From Sphingobacterium bovisgrunnientis (GTDB lineage Bacteria > Bacteroidota > Bacteroidia > Sphingobacteriales > Sphingobacteriaceae), in contig NZ_WUQY01000031.1 in assembly GCF_009829085.1 (NCBI RefSeq), positions 1 to 47,866 of the forward strand: a DNA stretch of 47,866 nt, read 5' to 3'. The notes beneath the pieces were generated by a model. It saw nothing but the letters and a program-made list of their open reading frames with translations, searched no databases and was not told the origin of the DNA. Positions 17,408 to 25,755 of the stretch are shown piece by piece. Position numbers and translations under genes: made by a program. Within the stretch, counting starts at the first letter, position 1. Every line of letters starts with the position of its first letter.

Positions 17408-17459
17408 TAGTTTAGTTTTTAAAAATAAAGCGTTCAATCGCTAACAAAACATTTAGATA

Positions 17460-18146
17460 ATGCAATTAGTCTACAAAGGAAAAACAAAAGATGTGTATAG
17501 CTTGTATAATGACCAAGTGTTGTTAAAATTCAAAGATGATGTAACAGGTGAGAATGGTGTATTTGATCCAGGTGCTAACACAGTTGGATTAACCATCGAA
17601 GGTGCAGGTAAGTCTGGCTTGAAAATGACAAAATACTTCTATGAGAAACTAAATTCATTAGGAATTCCTACACATTTTATATCTGCTGATATCGACGCCG
17701 TTGAGATGGTAGTTAAGCGTGCAAATGTATTTGGCAAGGGCTTGGAAGTTATTTGTCGCTACAGGGCTGTAGGTAGTTTCTTGAGAAGATATGGGGCTTA
17801 TTGCGAATCGGGTCAACCTCTTGATCGTTTTGTAGAGGTGACAATCAAAGATGACGAAAGAGGAGACCCTACTATTTCAGCAGATGCCTTGGAAATGTTG
17901 GGTATTTTAACACAAGAGGAATATCAAACTTTAAAAGGTTTGACACAACAAATTTGTGATATTATCAAATCTGAATTAGCTGCTAAAGAATTAGAATTAT
18001 ACGATATCAAATTAGAATTTGGTCGTGATGCTGTAACAAATGAAATTATCTTAATTGATGAAATCTCTGGCGGAAATATGCGTGTTTACAAAAATGGTAC
18101 TTACATCGAACCATTAGCTTTAGAAAAAGACTTTTTGGGAGTTTAG
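17460..18146 (+). CDS. purC: Phosphoribosylaminoimidazole-succinocarboxamide synthase (SAICAR synthase, 228 aa)
   Basis: Joins CAIR with aspartate using ATP in step 8 of purine synthesis. The N-terminus has the conserved YKGKTKDVYSL; the ATP-binding and substrate regions follow as VVKRANVFGKGLEVICRYRA (residues about 72-95) and the C-terminal EFGRDAVTNEIILIDEISG with DEIS. At 228 residues it is slightly shorter than the usual 235-240. It is not in an operon with other pur genes; purL lies 2.3 kb away on the other strand. Confidence 0.93.
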   Translation: MQLVYKGKTKDVYSLYNDQVLLKFKDDVTGENGVFDPGANTVGLTIEGAGKSGLKMTKYFYEKLNSLGIPTHFISADIDAVEMVVKRANVFGKGLEVICRYRAVGSFLRRYGAYCESGQPLDRFVEVTIKDDERGDPTISADALEMLGILTQEEYQTLKGLTQQICDIIKSELAAKELELYDIKLEFGRDAVTNEIILIDEISGGNMRVYKNGTYIEPLALEKDFLGV

Positions 18147-18160
18147 AAAGTTAAAATCAC

Positions 18161-18207
18161 TATATACAACAATAGCTTCTAAATTTTAGAAGCTATTGTT
18201 GTATATA
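18161..18207. terminator. Long perfect palindrome acting as shared terminator of purC and the nucleosidase gene
   Basis: A 23-bp perfect inverted repeat (18161-18183 with 18185-18207) around a single central base. It covers the stop codon and the last nine codons of the minus-strand nucleosidase gene and lies 15 bases behind the purC stop, so it serves both converging transcripts. Confidence 0.8.
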
Positions 18208-18817
18208 AGTTTATGTTTTCTAAATAATCTGAAACGATTTGTCCCAATTTCCCAGAAATCTTACTTAGAATATTTTCCCAATCTTTGACTGTGCCATCAC
18301 AATTGTCCGATACAATCTTTATCATGTATAGAGGCAACTGATGTTGGTAACAAAAGTCTGCTAAAGCATAGGCTTCCATATCGAAAGCTTCTGCGTTTAA
18401 ATCTTTTATATCTTGGTAAAACGCTGTAGTCGTATTAATAAATCGATCGGAAGTGAGTAAGGCTTTGCTATAATCAAAATCCTCTAAACCTACCGATTCA
18501 ATTTTTCCATTACCAATTAAGAATTTAGTGTTTTCTAAAAAGAAACCTTCCGTATAGGCATCGCCTTGCGCAAAATAGGTTGGATATATTACGTGCTCAA
18601 TTGGATACTTGACCGAACCCACCGTACCTACATTTATTAAAATTGGCTTAATCTCCAATTCTTTCATTCTTAGATACAATTTGGACAAAGAAATTACTGC
18701 ATTAACTTTTCCAACACCAATTTCATAAATAGCAATCGAATCATCTATTATATCGAAATCCAGTTCGTTTTTATTAGCTACTAAAATGACAGTTTTAATA
18801 TTCTTATTAAGTGTCAT
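18179..18817 (-). CDS. mtnN: 5'-methylthioadenosine/S-adenosylhomocysteine nucleosidase-like protein (212 aa)
   Basis: Nucleoside phosphorylase-superfamily enzyme that should remove adenine from S-adenosylhomocysteine and methylthioadenosine. Signature features: an early EIGVGKVNAVISL strand-turn, NVGTVGSV, the purine-site AFDMEAYALADFC and the VSDNCDGTVKDW region. It begins directly after the luxS stop on the same strand, which fits the Pfs-LuxS pathway: this enzyme makes S-ribosylhomocysteine and LuxS cleaves it. It is somewhat shorter and more divergent than classical MtnN (about 230 aa), so a related nucleosidase specificity is possible. Its last codons encode part of a long palindromic terminator. 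Confidence 0.82.
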   Translation of the reverse strand: MTLNKNIKTVILVANKNELDFDIIDDSIAIYEIGVGKVNAVISLSKLYLRMKELEIKPILINVGTVGSVKYPIEHVIYPTYFAQGDAYTEGFFLENTKFLIGNGKIESVGLEDFDYSKALLTSDRFINTTTAFYQDIKDLNAEAFDMEAYALADFCYQHQLPLYMIKIVSDNCDGTVKDWENILSKISGKLGQIVSDYLENINLYTTIASKI

Positions 18818-19324
18818 TTATGCCTCTTTGATATAGGGGTATTCGAATTCTAACTCTCCAGAGTTAATCAAGTTTAAATAGTTTTGACAAGCTTTTAACG
18901 TATTTTCGAAGTCCATAAAAGTGTAATTTCCACAGCTAATTGGATTTTGGAAAGGAACTTCGTATCCTTCCTCCAAAATAATTTCCAAAACTTCTTTCAT
19001 CAACGTTTGAATGTCTTGAGGAGTTCTGCTTGTTCCTGCTAATACTACATAAAAGCCTGTGCAACATCCCATAGGACCTACATAGATAACTTCGTCACCT
19101 AAAATTGTACGAATTTCTGTTGCAAAACAATGCTCCAATGTATGCATTACTTCTGGAGAAAGCATTCTTTCAGGAGAATTCGGACGAATCATACGAATGT
19201 CGTATGTTGTATAAGCGTTTACATTCGATTCATTTGTTTTTGAAGCTTTGGCATATATACCTTGTTTTAGTATAGTGTGATCTACAATAAAACTATTTAC
19301 TACAGCTTTTTCTTTTGTATACAT
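18818..19324 (-). CDS. luxS: S-ribosylhomocysteine lyase (168 aa)
   Basis: Metalloenzyme that splits S-ribosylhomocysteine into homocysteine and DPD, the AI-2 precursor. The zinc motif HTLEH (His61, His65), the catalytic cysteine in GPMGCCTGFY (about Cys87) and the third metal ligand in NPISCGNY are all present, as is VDHT near the N-terminus. The stop codon is immediately followed by the ATG of the nucleosidase gene, so the two enzymes of SAH recycling are made together. The 150-base leader holds a TATCTTTG -7 box. Whether AI-2 is used as a signal cannot be told from this window. Confidence 0.95.
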   Translation of the reverse strand: MYTKEKAVVNSFIVDHTILKQGIYAKASKTNESNVNAYTTYDIRMIRPNSPERMLSPEVMHTLEHCFATEIRTILGDEVIYVGPMGCCTGFYVVLAGTSRTPQDIQTLMKEVLEIILEEGYEVPFQNPISCGNYTFMDFENTLKACQNYLNLINSGELEFEYPYIKEA

Positions 19325-19419
19325 CTTCTTTTGGATAATGTTATAATCAATTATTAGGTTGATTGATAACGTATTTTACATTAAAATTTACATTGTCTTA
19401 CCTTATAGGAAGACCTTTA

Positions 19420-19427
19420 CAAAGATA
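19420..19427 (-). promoter_or_regulatory. Candidate -7 box for luxS
   Basis: TATCTTTG on the minus strand matches TAnnTTTG exactly, about 95 bases before the luxS start. The -33 element is not clear. Confidence 0.45.
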
Positions 19428-19476
19428 ACAAATTAATTTTTTACAGAATAACGGTGATTTATCAGCAGTCTTGTTT

Positions 19477-19776
19477 CTATCCAAGAATATTAGATGTATC
19501 ATAATGTTCTACAGTAGGCATTGGGTCGTAGTAATCATGCAACAGTTTTGCCCACTCTTGGAACAATTCTGATTGGAAAAATGTTACAGTATGATCTTCT
19601 AAATTTTCCCATTCCACGAATTGAATGTATTCATTACTTACTTCTAGACTTTTGTGTAAGGAATGTTTGATATAGCCTTTACTCGCAGAAATATATTGTG
19701 CAGCAATTTTATAATCACGTTCAAAGTTTTCTTGTTGTCCTTCTTTAACTGTTAGTTTTACTACTTCTAATACCAT
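19477..19776 (-). CDS. ABM-domain (antibiotic biosynthesis monooxygenase-like) protein (99 aa)
   Basis: Small dimeric ferredoxin-fold protein of the ABM superfamily. The pattern LEVVKLTVKEGQQENFERDY at the start, a central YIQFVEWENLEDHTVTFFQS and a late AKLLHDYYDPMPTVEHYD fit family members annotated as quinol monooxygenases or heme-degrading relatives. The conserved aromatic and His residues in the C-terminal part are typical but do not fix the substrate. It stands alone between luxS and an unknown gene, with its own leader. Confidence 0.8.
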   Translation of the reverse strand: MVLEVVKLTVKEGQQENFERDYKIAAQYISASKGYIKHSLHKSLEVSNEYIQFVEWENLEDHTVTFFQSELFQEWAKLLHDYYDPMPTVEHYDTSNILG

Positions 19777-19863
19777 AATTTTTATTGATTTATATGTTGA
19801 ATTTTAAAGATAGTTTAAAACCAAATATAAAAAAACATAAACATAATAAGTTATAAAATTGAT

Positions 19864-20358
19864 TTATTCGGTAATAAATGCATAGGAAGAAATAAGCAAT
19901 TCTTGACCACCTATGTTTTTTATATAGACCCTTTTGGCCAATTTGTGCCAAAGCCATTTTTTACCATATTCATTATCAAATATTGGATTAGATAATTCAT
20001 ATTCTTTAAATTCATCAAAGGATAAAGCATTAATAGGTTCAAAAAAGCTGACAGCATAAAAATATCGCCAAAAATCAATCATAAGACTTGCAGCGTTAAT
20101 ATCTACTTCTAATTTAAAGAGGCTTACAAATACATCTTCCCTTATATCATGGATTTTTCTGTAGTTTTTGGCATTAAAGATTTTACTTAGTCTTTTTTCA
20201 ATACCAGATAAAATCTTGTCTTCAGTTAAATTTTCTTTTCTATAAAAATTAAAATAGAGTATAGTTCCAATTGGAAACGTCTTAGTAGACCATTCTTTAA
20301 AATGAACGATTCCTTCAGGTGTATTAGAATCGACGTTTATAATTTTTAATGGTGGCAT
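19864..20358 (-). CDS. Protein of unknown function (164 aa)
   Basis: A cytoplasmic-looking protein without signal peptide, rich in Phe, Tyr and Lys, with predicted mixed alpha/beta content (for example SLMIDFWRYFYAVSFFEPIN at 91-110). I recognise no family. Its start lies 21 bases behind the strong terminator that ends purL, so little room is left for a promoter of its own; it may be expressed only by read-through or from a promoter in the 3' end of purL. Size and aromatic content resemble some immunity-type proteins, but no toxin gene is nearby, so I do not call it one. Confidence 0.65.
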   Translation of the reverse strand: MPPLKIINVDSNTPEGIVHFKEWSTKTFPIGTILYFNFYRKENLTEDKILSGIEKRLSKIFNAKNYRKIHDIREDVFVSLFKLEVDINAASLMIDFWRYFYAVSFFEPINALSFDEFKEYELSNPIFDNEYGKKWLWHKLAKRVYIKNIGGQELLISSYAFITE

Positions 20359-20378
20359 GAATCAAATATATCAAAAAA

Positions 20379-20410
20379 AATCCTCCTACACTTCTTAGCG
20401 CAGGAGGATT
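20379..20410 (-). terminator. Rho-independent terminator of purL
   Basis: Perfect 9-bp GC-rich stem (20379-20387 with 20402-20410) with a 14-base loop; on the minus strand it is followed by eight Ts. It sits 24 bases behind the purL stop codon. Confidence 0.9.
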
Positions 20411-20433
20411 CCAAATATTACGATTTGTCCAAC

Positions 20434-23400
20434 TTATTTTTTATTACTCACACACCACTCTTTAGCGTTGATAAATGCTTCTAACCAAGGTGTTACTTCG
20501 TCTTGACGACCAGCAGGGTAGTTCGCCCAGTTCCATTGGAAGATAGAACGTTCAATATGCGGCATTGTTACCAAGTGACGACCAGTAGTATCACATAGCA
20601 TCGCTGTATTGAAGTCCGAACCGTTTGGATTGTGTGGATATTGTTCGTAAGCATATTTCGCTACGATATTGTATTTTTCTTCAGCGTATGGCAACTTGAA
20701 TTTACCTTCACCGTGTGAAATCCAAACACCTAAAGTCGAACCAGCTAATGTTTTTAACATGATCGAGTTGTTGTCTTGAACTTTCACCGATACGAAGTTA
20801 GATTCGTGTTTACCCGAAGTATTGTGTGTCATTTTTCCGTGAACTTCATGATCAGGATTGATTAAATCCAATTCCATCCACAATTGACAACCGTTACAAA
20901 TACCTACAGACATCGTATCTGGACGAGCGAAGAAGTTTTCTAATGCTGTACGCGCTTTCTCGTTGTATTTGAATGCACCTGCCCAACCTTTAGCCGAACC
21001 TAATACATCTGAGTTAGAGAAACCACCCACTGCACCTACGAATTGAATATCTTCCAATGTCTCACGACCCGAAATTAAATCTGTCATGTGTACATCTTTC
21101 ACATCAAATCCAGCTAAATACATCGCATTTGCCATCTCACGCTCTGAATTCGAACCTTTCTCACGTATGATAGCCGCTTTAGGCTTTTCGACAGGGCTCA
21201 AAGTGACATTGTCAGACTGAGCTTGTCGAAGTTTACCGTCAAATTGAGCAGGGAGTGTAAACGCTAACGGCTGATTTTTATAGTTGTTGTAACGCTCTTG
21301 TGCCATACCATTCTTAGATTGTTTTTGATCCAATAAGAATGATGTTTTGTACCAAGTGTCACGCGTTTCAGTTACGTTGAATGTGAACGTATCTGCGTTA
21401 TTTTTAATAGAAACTTCTGTTCCTTCAATCGCTTGACCGATTTTCACTGCTTCGATACCCGCTTTTGTTAATGCTGCTTCGAAAGTTGCATCATCTTTTG
21501 CTTGTAATACAACCGCAATGTTCTCATTGAATAATGCTTTCACGGTATCTGCTTCTCCTAAACCAGATAAATTATAGTTAGCGGCTAAGTTGACATCTGC
21601 AAAAGTCATTTCTAATAAAGTCGTCACTAAACCACCAGAACCAACGTCATGACCTGCTTCAATTTGACCTGCTTGGATTAAATCTTGGATCGTGTTAAAC
21701 GCTGTTTTGAAGTAAGCAGCATCTTGGATAGTTGGTACTTCTTTACCAATCTTATTCAAGATTTGAGCAAATGAAGAACCTCCTAATTTGAAACTATCTT
21801 TCGATAAATTGATATAATAGATAGAACCTGCATTTTTAGATAAAACTGGCTCTACTACTTTAGTAATATCTGTACAGTTACCCGCAGCAGAGATGATCAA
21901 AGTACCTGGAGCGATTACATTTTCGCCATTCGGATACTTTTGTTTCATTGATAAAGAATCTTTACCCGTTGGGATATTGATACCTAATTCAATCGCGAAA
22001 TCCGAACAAGCTTTTACTGCTTTGTACAAACGAGCATCTTCACCTTCGTTGTTACAAGCCCACATCCAGTTTGCCGATAAAGAAACACCAGCTAAACCAT
22101 TTTTGATAGGTGCGAATACCAAGTTAGATAAAGACTCTGCAATCGCTGTACGGCTACCCGCAGCAGGATCTACGATAGCAGCTACTGGAGAATGACCTAC
22201 AGTTGTCGCGATACCTTCTTTACCTTTAAAGTCTAATGCCATCACACCCACATTGTTCAATGGTAATTGTAATGGACCAGCACATTGTTGTTTCGCTACA
22301 CGACCACCTACACAACGGTCAACTTTATTCGTCAACCAATCTTTAGCTGCAACAGCTTCTAATTGTAATACATTGTTTAAGTAAGTAGGAACGTCAGCAA
22401 CATTATATTCCACATCTGCGTAATTTCTCACGACAGTGTTGTCTTTCATATACGTTTTTGGAGATGAACCGAAGAAATCTTCTAAGGCATAATCCATTGG
22501 TTTTGCACCAGTTGTTTTCGATTGGAACGTAAAACGGTGATCGCCTGTTACGTCACCCACAGTATACATCGGTGCACGCTCACGATCCGCAACACGTTTC
22601 AACGTTTCGATATCTTTTTCCGCAATCACTAAGCCCATACGCTCTTGTGACTCGTTACCGATGATTTCTTTAGCAGAAAGGGTTGGATCACCTACAGGTA
22701 ATGCATCTAAATCGATCAAACCACCTGTATCTTCTACTAATTCTGATAAACAGTTTAAGTGACCACCAGCACCATGATCATGGATAGAAACGATAGGATT
22801 GTTGTCTGATTCTACCATACCACGAACCGCATTAGCAGCACGTTTTTGCATTTCTGGGTTAGAACGTTGGATCGCGTTTAACTCGATACCCGAACCGAAA
22901 GCACCTGTATCAGCCGATGAAACTGCAGCTCCACCCATACCAATTCGGTAGTTTTCACCACCTAATATCACGATTTTATCACCAGTTTGAGGTGTATGTT
23001 TCTTAGCTTGATCTAATTTACCATAACCCACACCACCAGCTTGCATGATTACTTTATCGTAACCTAATTTGCGACCTTCTTCTTCGTGTTCAAAAGTTAA
23101 AACAGAACCTGTGATTAATGGTTGACCGAATTTATTACCGAAATCAGAAGCACCATTAGACGCTTTGATTAAGATATCCATTGGTGTTTGGTATAACCAT
23201 TCACGTTCTTGTACCGCTTTTTCCCAAGGTTTGTCTTGCAACAAACGTGAGTAAGCTGTCATATAAATCGCTGTACCAGCCAAAGGCAATGCACCTTGAC
23301 CACCAGCTAGGCGGTCACGAATCTCACCACCCGAACCAGTAGCAGCACCAGAGAATGGCTCTACCGTAGTAGGGAAGTTGTGGGTTTCTGCTTTTACAGA

Positions 23401-24126
23401 AAGAACCGAGTCAAATTCTTTTTCTTCGTAGAAATCCGGTTTGTCTGCAGATTTAGGTGCAAATTGCGTTACGCGCGGACCTTTTACGAAAGCTACGTTG
23501 TCTTTATATGCCGAAACAATATCGTTAGGATTTGTTTCAGATGTTTTCTTAATTAATTTGAATAAAGAAGTAGGTTGTTCTTCGCCATCAATGATAAAAG
23601 TACCGTTAAAGATTTTGTGACGACAGTGCTCAGAGTTTGCTTGAGAGAAAGCGAATACTTCAGAATCCGTTAATTTACGACCTAATTTAGTCGCTAAATT
23701 ATTTAAGTATTCTACTTCTTCAGGGTTTAAAGCTAACCCTTCTGCTTTATTATAGGCGTCAATATCGTCGATTTCCAAAATAGGTTCTGGTTCGATATTG
23801 ATGGTATACATTTCTTGTGTCAGGGCAGCATATTTTTGCGAGATCATTGGATCGAAATCAGAAAAATCTGCTGCTACAGGCTGAAACTCCTCAATGCGAA
23901 TCAAACCTTGAATACCCATGTTTTGCGTGATTTCTACCGCATTGGTACTCCAAGGCGTAATCATCGCTGCTCTAGGGCCTACATAGAAATTGTTAAGGGT
24001 TTGTTCGTCAAGTTTTTTGGCGTTGCCGAATAGCCAGTTTAGTTTTGTAATGTCTTCTTGTGATAAAGAGTTAACACTTTGAACAGCATAAACGATGTTC
24101 GATGGGTTCTCAAAGAAATGGATCAT
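20434..24126 (-). CDS. purL: Phosphoribosylformylglycinamidine synthase, large single-chain form (1230 aa)
   Basis: Step 4 of purine synthesis: FGAR plus glutamine and ATP to FGAM. It is the long form with all parts in one chain: an N-terminal domain, a linker with the FSQANSEHCRHKIF motif, two AIR-synthase-like halves (KAETHNFPTTVEPFSGAATG; PTGKDSLSMKQKYP) and a C-terminal glutaminase beginning near residue 983 (AAIIREKGSNSEREM) with its catalytic cysteine in SVGICNGCQLW. The joint before the glutaminase (about residues 965-980) is encoded by a palindromic repeat-like element. A TATTTTTG -7 box lies about 40 bases upstream and a clear terminator follows. It forms a single-gene unit. Confidence 0.96.
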   Translation of the reverse strand: MIHFFENPSNIVYAVQSVNSLSQEDITKLNWLFGNAKKLDEQTLNNFYVGPRAAMITPWSTNAVEITQNMGIQGLIRIEEFQPVAADFSDFDPMISQKYAALTQEMYTINIEPEPILEIDDIDAYNKAEGLALNPEEVEYLNNLATKLGRKLTDSEVFAFSQANSEHCRHKIFNGTFIIDGEEQPTSLFKLIKKTSETNPNDIVSAYKDNVAFVKGPRVTQFAPKSADKPDFYEEKEFDSVLSVKAETHNFPTTVEPFSGAATGSGGEIRDRLAGGQGALPLAGTAIYMTAYSRLLQDKPWEKAVQEREWLYQTPMDILIKASNGASDFGNKFGQPLITGSVLTFEHEEEGRKLGYDKVIMQAGGVGYGKLDQAKKHTPQTGDKIVILGGENYRIGMGGAAVSSADTGAFGSGIELNAIQRSNPEMQKRAANAVRGMVESDNNPIVSIHDHGAGGHLNCLSELVEDTGGLIDLDALPVGDPTLSAKEIIGNESQERMGLVIAEKDIETLKRVADRERAPMYTVGDVTGDHRFTFQSKTTGAKPMDYALEDFFGSSPKTYMKDNTVVRNYADVEYNVADVPTYLNNVLQLEAVAAKDWLTNKVDRCVGGRVAKQQCAGPLQLPLNNVGVMALDFKGKEGIATTVGHSPVAAIVDPAAGSRTAIAESLSNLVFAPIKNGLAGVSLSANWMWACNNEGEDARLYKAVKACSDFAIELGINIPTGKDSLSMKQKYPNGENVIAPGTLIISAAGNCTDITKVVEPVLSKNAGSIYYINLSKDSFKLGGSSFAQILNKIGKEVPTIQDAAYFKTAFNTIQDLIQAGQIEAGHDVGSGGLVTTLLEMTFADVNLAANYNLSGLGEADTVKALFNENIAVVLQAKDDATFEAALTKAGIEAVKIGQAIEGTEVSIKNNADTFTFNVTETRDTWYKTSFLLDQKQSKNGMAQERYNNYKNQPLAFTLPAQFDGKLRQAQSDNVTLSPVEKPKAAIIREKGSNSEREMANAMYLAGFDVKDVHMTDLISGRETLEDIQFVGAVGGFSNSDVLGSAKGWAGAFKYNEKARTALENFFARPDTMSVGICNGCQLWMELDLINPDHEVHGKMTHNTSGKHESNFVSVKVQDNNSIMLKTLAGSTLGVWISHGEGKFKLPYAEEKYNIVAKYAYEQYPHNPNGSDFNTAMLCDTTGRHLVTMPHIERSIFQWNWANYPAGRQDEVTPWLEAFINAKEWCVSNKK
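21187..21230. repeat. Nested palindromic repeat element inside purL
   Basis: Within the coding sequence, TTCGACA (21187-21193) pairs with TGTCGAA (21224-21230), GCTCA (21196-21200) with TGAGC (21218-21222), and TGACA (21204-21208) with TGTCA (21210-21214) around one base. The outer sequences TTCGACA..GCTCA and TGAGCTTGTCGAAG match, from memory, a short motif repeated in many bacterial genomes as intergenic palindromes. Here it is in frame and encodes part of the linker before the glutaminase domain. Confidence 0.7.
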
Positions 24127-24433
24127 TATTGTATGTTAGTTTTGAACGTTCTTCAAATTAAAACACAAAAATACGCATAATTTTACAATGATTTGCATGA
24201 AAGTAGATTTGTTGGTAAATAGGTGTTTTTAAACATTTCCACTATAAAGACATCTTTTTAAATATCTACTTATTGTTGTTGTATTGCTCCGCTAAAACAT
24301 TTAAATTTGATAGAACGACATCTATCATTTGGGATTTAACCGATTATTCAGCAATTAGATACACTATATTATGCTACTATCTGATTTACTTCCTACGTGA
24401 ATTCATTTAAATAAATCTAACCCAATTTAAAAC
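24127..24433. other. Divergent intergenic region between purL and the oxidoreductase gene
   Basis: About 300 bases without a gene. On the minus strand a TATTTTTG box (24166-24173) suits purL. I see no clear promoter for the plus-strand gene, no long inverted repeat and no riboswitch-like sequence. Confidence 0.5.
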
Positions 24434-25711
24434 ATGAACAGAAAAGATTTTATTAAAAATACTGCGCTTGCATTTGCTGGAATTTCTATTGTTCCACGAC
24501 ATGTGTTAGGCGGCTCAAATTTTTTAGCACCTAGTGATCGCATAAACTTAGGCTATATAGGTGTAGGAAAACAGGTTGGCACTCTTCTAAATGGATTGGG
24601 ACAATTACCTGAAACAATGGTATTGGCTGCTGCAGATGTAGATAGTCAGAAGTTAGCTCATTTTATTGGACAAGCGAATCGAGTAAACGCTAAAAAAAGC
24701 AATAAAGAAGTTGCTGGATATAGGGATTATAGAGAGTTGTTAGAACGTAAAGACATTGATGCTGTGGTAGTGGCTTCGCCGGATCACTGGCATGCGTTGC
24801 ATGTCATCGATGCAGCCAAGCAAGGCAAAGATGTTTATTGCGAAAAGCCGTTGGCGTTGACCATTGATGAGGGGCGCGCAATGTGCAATGCTGTAAATAA
24901 ATACAAACGCGTACTACAAACAGGAAGTATGCAGCGTTCGCAATACAATTTTAGACAAGCAGTAGAACTAATTCGAAATGGTTATATTGGCGACATAAAT
25001 ACAATTAATGTTCATGTGGGAGAAGCTGTCAAACAATGCGATTTGCCAACGCTTCCAGTGCCTGAATATTTAGATTGGGATATGTGGGTAGGGCCATCGC
25101 TGTTCAGAGGGTATCACCCAGATTTAGCACCACCATTGGGATCACCTCAATGGGCTGGCTGGCGCTGGTATAGGGATTTTGGTGGAGGTTACATTTCTGA
25201 TTGGGGTGCGCATATGTTCGATATTATTCAATGGGCTTTGGATATGGACGATTCAGGACCAATTGAGTTTGTGCCACCAACTTTGCCTAGTGCTTCGTCG
25301 GGCTTATATTACAAATATGCAAATGGTCCAACGGTTTATCACAAGAATTGGGGAGAAACAAATGCCATACAATTTATAGGAACAGAAGGTAAGGTGGAAG
25401 TTTCAAGATCATTTTTACGTTTCGACAATCCGAAATTAAAAGATTTGAAGTTTAAGTCAAGTGATAAGCGTGTACACTTCTCGGATGATCACTATGCGGA
25501 TTGGGTGAAGTCGATTAAAAATCGTTCTTTGCCCGTGGCATCTGTGGAAGTGGGACACCGAACAGCTTCTATTTGTAATGCAGCAAATATAGCTTATGAA
25601 TTACAAAAGCCTCTTAAATGGGATCCTAAACAGGAAATATTTGATAATTCCTTTGCTAATAATATGCGTATGCGTCCATATCGAGGCAATTGGGATTATA
25701 CCAATTTTTAA
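24434..25711 (+). CDS. Exported Gfo/Idh/MocA-family oxidoreductase (425 aa)
   Basis: NAD(P)-dependent sugar-type dehydrogenase of the Gfo/Idh/MocA family. The N-terminus (NRKDFIKNTALAFAGISIVP) is a Tat-like signal of the sort frequent in Bacteroidota family members, although it has RK rather than RR. The nucleotide-binding part begins INLGYIGVGKQ; the family signature YCEKPLALTIDEG with the catalytic Lys follows VVASPDHWHALHV, and a second domain carries GGGYISDWGAHMFDI with the conserved His. It is convergent with a secreted isomerase/epimerase gene, a pairing typical of catabolic sugar clusters. The substrate is unknown. Its stop codon is within a 46-bp palindrome. Confidence 0.92.
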   Translation: MNRKDFIKNTALAFAGISIVPRHVLGGSNFLAPSDRINLGYIGVGKQVGTLLNGLGQLPETMVLAAADVDSQKLAHFIGQANRVNAKKSNKEVAGYRDYRELLERKDIDAVVVASPDHWHALHVIDAAKQGKDVYCEKPLALTIDEGRAMCNAVNKYKRVLQTGSMQRSQYNFRQAVELIRNGYIGDINTINVHVGEAVKQCDLPTLPVPEYLDWDMWVGPSLFRGYHPDLAPPLGSPQWAGWRWYRDFGGGYISDWGAHMFDIIQWALDMDDSGPIEFVPPTLPSASSGLYYKYANGPTVYHKNWGETNAIQFIGTEGKVEVSRSFLRFDNPKLKDLKFKSSDKRVHFSDDHYADWVKSIKNRSLPVASVEVGHRTASICNAANIAYELQKPLKWDPKQEIFDNSFANNMRMRPYRGNWDYTNF

Positions 25712-25755
25712 TAAACGAAGAAGTCAGTTGCTAGCAACTGACTTCTTCGTTTATT
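25710..25755. terminator. 46-bp perfect palindrome as bidirectional terminator
   Basis: Bases 25710-25732 are exactly complementary to 25733-25755 with no spacer. The element contains the end of the stop codon of the plus-strand oxidoreductase and the stop codon of the minus-strand isomerase gene, so both messages end in the same hairpin. Confidence 0.85.

Noticed and set aside
18818..19324. A quorum-sensing locus built on luxS
   Set aside because: No AI-2 receptor or transporter gene is present; the nucleosidase neighbour fits methyl-cycle recycling.
19864..20358. Immunity protein or toxin-antitoxin component
   Set aside because: The size and composition allow it, but no toxin gene or repeat cassette is nearby and no motif supports it.
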